A stretch of 9,393 bases of DNA from an uncultured Collinsella sp. (lineage in GTDB: Bacteria > Actinomycetota > Coriobacteriia > Coriobacteriales > Coriobacteriaceae). The position numbers and the translations under genes are program-made. This document shows positions 7,241 to 9,393 of the stretch, in pieces (positions within the stretch are counted from its first letter, which is position 1; every line of letters begins with the position of its first letter). The notes under the pieces were generated by a model that searched no databases, was not told the DNA's origin, and was given only the letters and a program-made list of their open reading frames with translations. Location of the stretch: positions 1 through 9,393 of the forward strand of contig USGN01000039.1 of the NCBI GenBank assembly GCA_900554255.1, given 5' to 3'.

Positions 7241-7296
7241 CCGCAGCCGGTGCGCGTCCGCGACGCGGGCGCGCGGACGTCCCGTTGCCCGCTCCA
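7241..7296 (+). repeat. Hairpin plus tRNA-Gly 3'-end repeat, copy 2
   Basis: It has the same length and the same ends as copy 1, including the 18-base tRNA 3' end at 7279-7296. The hairpin arms differ: GTCCGC-GAC-GCGGGC (7256-7270) with four more pairs outside (7252-7255 with 7271-7274). The changes keep or improve pairing. Confidence 0.85.
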
Positions 7297-7371
7297 TCGA
7301 GTACGGGGGACCTCGGGAACGTCGGGTCCAACCCGCTGTGCCCGTGCGTGTGCGCGGACCGGGTCTGCCGA

Positions 7372-7408
7372 CCGCAGCCGGTGCGGATTTGCGAAGCAAA
7401 TACGCGGA
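7372..7408 (+). repeat. Hairpin repeat, copy 3, without tRNA end
   Basis: These 37 bases are identical to the start of copy 1 (7111-7147), including the ATTTGC-GAA-GCAAAT hairpin (7387-7401). Similarity stops soon after, at GTCCC, and the tRNA 3' end is missing. The start is 131 bp after that of copy 2. Confidence 0.85.
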
Positions 7409-7479
7409 TGTCCCCATGGCTGCTCTTGCGGCAAAATGTTAGGTTAATGCCTGCTGCCCATACTTGCACCTGCGCACGG

Positions 7480-7485
7480 TACAAT
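7480..7485 (+). promoter_or_regulatory. Possible -10 element for purB
   Basis: TACAAT at 7480-7485 matches the -10 consensus in five of six positions and would give a leader of about 38 bases before the purB start. No good -35 is visible at the right distance, so this is tentative. I saw no purine riboswitch-like structure in the short leader. Confidence 0.35.
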
Positions 7486-7529
7486 GGATGGGTTACGACC
7501 AACGTGCCAATAACCAAAAAGGAGCCGCT

Positions 7530-8876
7530 ATGATCGATCGCTATACCCGCCCGGAGATGGGACACATCTTCTCCCTCGAGAACAAGTACGCCATTTGGCA
7601 GGAGATCGAGGTTCTGGCCTGCGAGGCCCAGGCGGAGCTCGGCAAGATCGGTATTTCCAAAGACGAGGCCCAGTGGATCCGCGACCATGCCAACTTTGAG
7701 AAGGCGAAGGTCGATGAGATCGAGGAAGTCACGCGCCACGACGTCATTGCCTTCCTGACCAACATGAAGGAATATATCGACGCCGATGTTCCCGAGGGCG
7801 AGCCCAAGCCTAGCCGCTGGGTTCACTACGGTATGACCAGCTCCGACCTGGGTGATACGGCTCTGTGCTATCAGCTTACTCAGGCGTGTGACCTGATTAT
7901 CGAGGACGTTAAGAAGCTCGGCGTGATCTGCAAGCGTCGCGCCTTCGAGGAGCGCAACACGCTCTGCGCCGGCCGCACTCATGGCATCCATGCCGAGCCG
8001 ATGACCTTTGGCATGAAGTTTGGCTCTTGGGCCTGGGAGCTCAAGCGCGATCTGGACCGTCTTGAGGATGCCCGCAAGAACGTTGCCTTTGGTGCCATCT
8101 CGGGCGCTGTCGGCACGTACAGCTCCATCGAGCCGTTTGTCGAGGAATATGTCTGCGAGCACCTGGGCCTGGTTCACGACCCGCTGTCCACGCAGGTTAT
8201 TAGCCGCGATCATCACGCCTACCTCGCCGGCGTTCTCGCCACCACCGCGGCCACCTGTGAGCGCATCGCTACCGAGGTTCGCAATCTGCAGAAGACCGAT
8301 ACACTCGAGGCCGAGGAACCGTTCCGTAAGGGTCAAAAGGGCAGCTCCGCCATGCCGCACAAGCGCAACCCCATCACCATGGAGAAGGTCTGCGGTCTGT
8401 CGCGCGTCGTCAAGTCCAACGCTCAGGTCGCCTTTGACAACGTTGCCCTGTGGCACGAGCGCGACATTTCGCACTCTTCCGCCGAGCGTGTCGCCCAGGC
8501 CGATAGCTTCATCGCGCTCGACCACATGTTCCAGTGCCTCATTCGCGTTATCGACGGCCTGCAACTGTATCCCGCCCGCATGATGGCCAACCTCAATAAG
8601 ACCCGCGGCCTCATCTTCTCTTCCAAGGTACTGCTCGCCCTCGTCGACACGGGCATCACCCGCGAGGACGCTTACGCTATCGTGCAGGAAAACGCCATGG
8701 CCACCTGGCACGAGGTGCAGGATTGTGTCTCCGGCCCCACCTTTAAGGAGCGTCTCGAGGCCGATCCGCGCTGCACCGTCAGCCAGGAGAAACTCGACGA
8801 GATCTTTGATCCGTGGGACTTCCTCACCCGCATCGATACGGTCTTCGACCGCCTGGAGCAGCTGAACTTCGAGTAG
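7530..8876 (+). CDS. purB: Adenylosuccinate lyase
   Basis: The 448-residue product is the normal length for bacterial PurB. This cytoplasmic homotetrameric enzyme removes fumarate twice in purine synthesis: SAICAR to AICAR, and adenylosuccinate to AMP. It belongs to the fumarase/aspartase superfamily. Visible motifs are RHDV (His70), HYGMTSSDLGDT (99-110), GRTHGIHAEP with the expected catalytic His151, and the signature loop GSSAMPHKRNP (271-281) carrying the catalytic Ser. All key residues appear intact. ATG 7530 is chosen as the start because AAGGAG (7519-7524) lies five bases upstream and the sequence from MIDRYTRPEM is typical of the family; an in-frame TTG at 7464 has no such support. 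The gene stands alone, with no other pur gene in view, between the tRNA-derived repeats and its own terminator. Confidence 0.97.
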   Translation: MIDRYTRPEMGHIFSLENKYAIWQEIEVLACEAQAELGKIGISKDEAQWIRDHANFEKAKVDEIEEVTRHDVIAFLTNMKEYIDADVPEGEPKPSRWVHYGMTSSDLGDTALCYQLTQACDLIIEDVKKLGVICKRRAFEERNTLCAGRTHGIHAEPMTFGMKFGSWAWELKRDLDRLEDARKNVAFGAISGAVGTYSSIEPFVEEYVCEHLGLVHDPLSTQVISRDHHAYLAGVLATTAATCERIATEVRNLQKTDTLEAEEPFRKGQKGSSAMPHKRNPITMEKVCGLSRVVKSNAQVAFDNVALWHERDISHSSAERVAQADSFIALDHMFQCLIRVIDGLQLYPARMMANLNKTRGLIFSSKVLLALVDTGITREDAYAIVQENAMATWHEVQDCVSGPTFKERLEADPRCTVSQEKLDEIFDPWDFLTRIDTVFDRLEQLNFE

Positions 8877-8919
8877 GATTAACCTAATTCGACCGCTTGC
8901 GGATGCATTTCAACCTTTG

Positions 8920-8952
8920 GCGCCTTGCCCATCTTGGGTGAGGCGCTTTTTT
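8920..8952 (+). terminator. Intrinsic terminator after purB
   Basis: GCGCCTTGCCCA (8920-8931) pairs with TGGGTGAGGCGC (8935-8946) over 12 pairs, two of them G-U, around a TCT loop. Six T follow (8947-8952). It lies 44 bases after the purB stop. Confidence 0.92.
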
Positions 8953-8953
8953 A

Positions 8954-8980
8954 TTGCCGCATCAGCCCCGGGTATACAAT
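8954..8980 (+). promoter_or_regulatory. Possible promoter of the solute-binding protein gene
   Basis: TACAAT (8975-8980) is a good -10 match. TTGCCG (8954-8959) could be the -35, but the 15-base spacing is short. The start point would be near 8987, about 28 bases before the GTG start at 9015. It follows directly after the purB terminator, which fits a new transcription unit. Confidence 0.35.
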
Positions 8981-9014
8981 GAAATCCGACTGCTGTTTCG
9001 ATGAAGGGAGGCGC

Positions 9015-9393
9015 GTGCCCGGACGCACCAAGCGAGCCGCCATCGTCTCGTTTACGCTCATGCTCCTTGTTGCCGCCTGTTTGGCCGCCCTGACGTATAC
9101 CGTTCGAAGCAGTTCTTCCTCCTCGAATGAAGCCGACAAAGATCTCCCGGTACTCAAAATCGGCGTTACGGATAACGACCCCTATGTGTATGTCGATACC
9201 ACGGGCGATTACGCTGGTATCGATATCGACATCTCCCGCGAGGCCTGCAAGCGTGCGGGGCTCAAGCCACAGTTTGTCGATATTGACTGGAACGATCGCG
9301 ACCGGCTGCTCAAAAACGGTGATATCGATTGCCTGTGGTGTGATTATTCTCCCTGTTATCGCGAGGATAAGTATTACTGGACCGAGCCGTATC
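9015..9393 (+). CDS. Membrane-anchored extracellular solute-binding (SBP_bac_3-like) protein, 3' partial
   Basis: The frame stays open to the window end; 126 residues are visible. GTG 9015 is chosen because AGGGAGG (9005-9011) lies just upstream, although the spacing is short. An in-frame ATG at 8979 has no RBS. After a basic start (RTKRAA), residues about 8-28 form a hydrophobic helix. VAAC inside it resembles a lipobox, but the hydrophobic run continues past the Cys, so a membrane anchor or uncleaved signal is as likely. From residue 48, LKIGVTDNDPYVYV, YAGIDIDISREACKRAG, GDIDCLW and REDKYYWTEPY follow the family-3 solute-binding pattern (amino-acid or small-molecule binding, with the Gly-Asp-Ile-Asp turn and a final PY). 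The missing part decides whether this is an ABC transporter binding protein or the sensor of a kinase or diguanylate cyclase. Three Cys fall within seven residues (DCLWCDYSPC), which is unusual. Confidence 0.8.
   Translation, partial: MPGRTKRAAIVSFTLMLLVAACLAALTYTVRSSSSSSNEADKDLPVLKIGVTDNDPYVYVDTTGDYAGIDIDISREACKRAGLKPQFVDIDWNDRDRLLKNGDIDCLWCDYSPCYREDKYYWTEPY

Noticed and set aside
7111..7415. CRISPR array
   Set aside because: Only three units at 130-131 bp, the repeat itself contains a tRNA end, the spacers are too long and partly similar, and no cas genes are present.
7464..7529. Upstream TTG start for purB
   Set aside because: There is no RBS before it, whereas ATG 7530 has AAGGAG at ideal spacing and fits the family N-terminus.
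7004..7533. Overlapping 110-140 codon frames on both strands over the repeat array
   Set aside because: They translate the hairpin repeats and the tRNA 3' end in several frames, with no RBS and no stable composition. Repeated peptides such as RICEANTR are by-products of the DNA repeats.
7197..8711. 504-codon open frame on the minus strand over purB
   Set aside because: It is antisense to a clear PurB gene with all family motifs; the product matches no family and it runs into the tRNA-derived repeats.
8979..9014. Upstream in-frame ATG for the solute-binding protein
   Set aside because: No Shine-Dalgarno precedes it, it overlaps the probable -10 element, and it would put charged residues and two Cys before the membrane helix.

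Overview
The window looks like a chromosomal segment of a high-GC Gram-positive bacterium. The mix of a sortase-anchored adhesin, AAGGAG-type ribosome binding sites, frequent GTG starts and GC-rich codon use fits the Coriobacteriia, and Collinsella is my best guess. That assignment is inference from style and gene content; no marker gene here proves it.

Layout. Positions 1-2865 (+) hold the 3' part of a large membrane protein. It has the two halves of an M28-type zinc aminopeptidase fold, separated by two membrane helices and a roughly 650-residue acidic, low-complexity insert. Several expected catalytic or metal-binding residues are replaced. A 72-residue single-pass membrane protein follows 21 nt later (2887-3105), so the two probably form an operon. 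A strong hairpin terminator (3129-3164) separates it from a convergent gene on the minus strand (3172-6603). That gene encodes a 1143-residue surface adhesin with a signal peptide, a putative Cys-Gln thioester domain, about six CnaB/SpaA-like isopeptide domains, a further beta-rich region and a C-terminal LPATG sortase signal.

Between the adhesin and purB lie about 0.9 kb of non-coding DNA. It contains a tRNA-Gly(CCC) gene with encoded CCA (6901-6975), a probable promoter and a clear terminator. Downstream is an unusual array in which a 56-bp unit, made of a GAA/GAC-loop hairpin followed by an 18-bp copy of the tRNA 3' end, occurs twice at a 130-bp period. A third copy keeps the hairpin but has lost the tRNA end. 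The hairpins differ between copies by compensatory changes. This array is the least conventional structure in the window.

Positions 7530-8876 (+) encode adenylosuccinate lyase (PurB), a core purine enzyme, closed by a strong terminator (8920-8952). The window ends inside a gene (9015 onward, +) for a membrane-anchored extracellular solute-binding domain, either a transporter component or the sensor part of a signalling protein. Apart from the first two genes, the loci look like independent transcription units. The recurring theme is the cell envelope, with purB and the tRNA as housekeeping genes.
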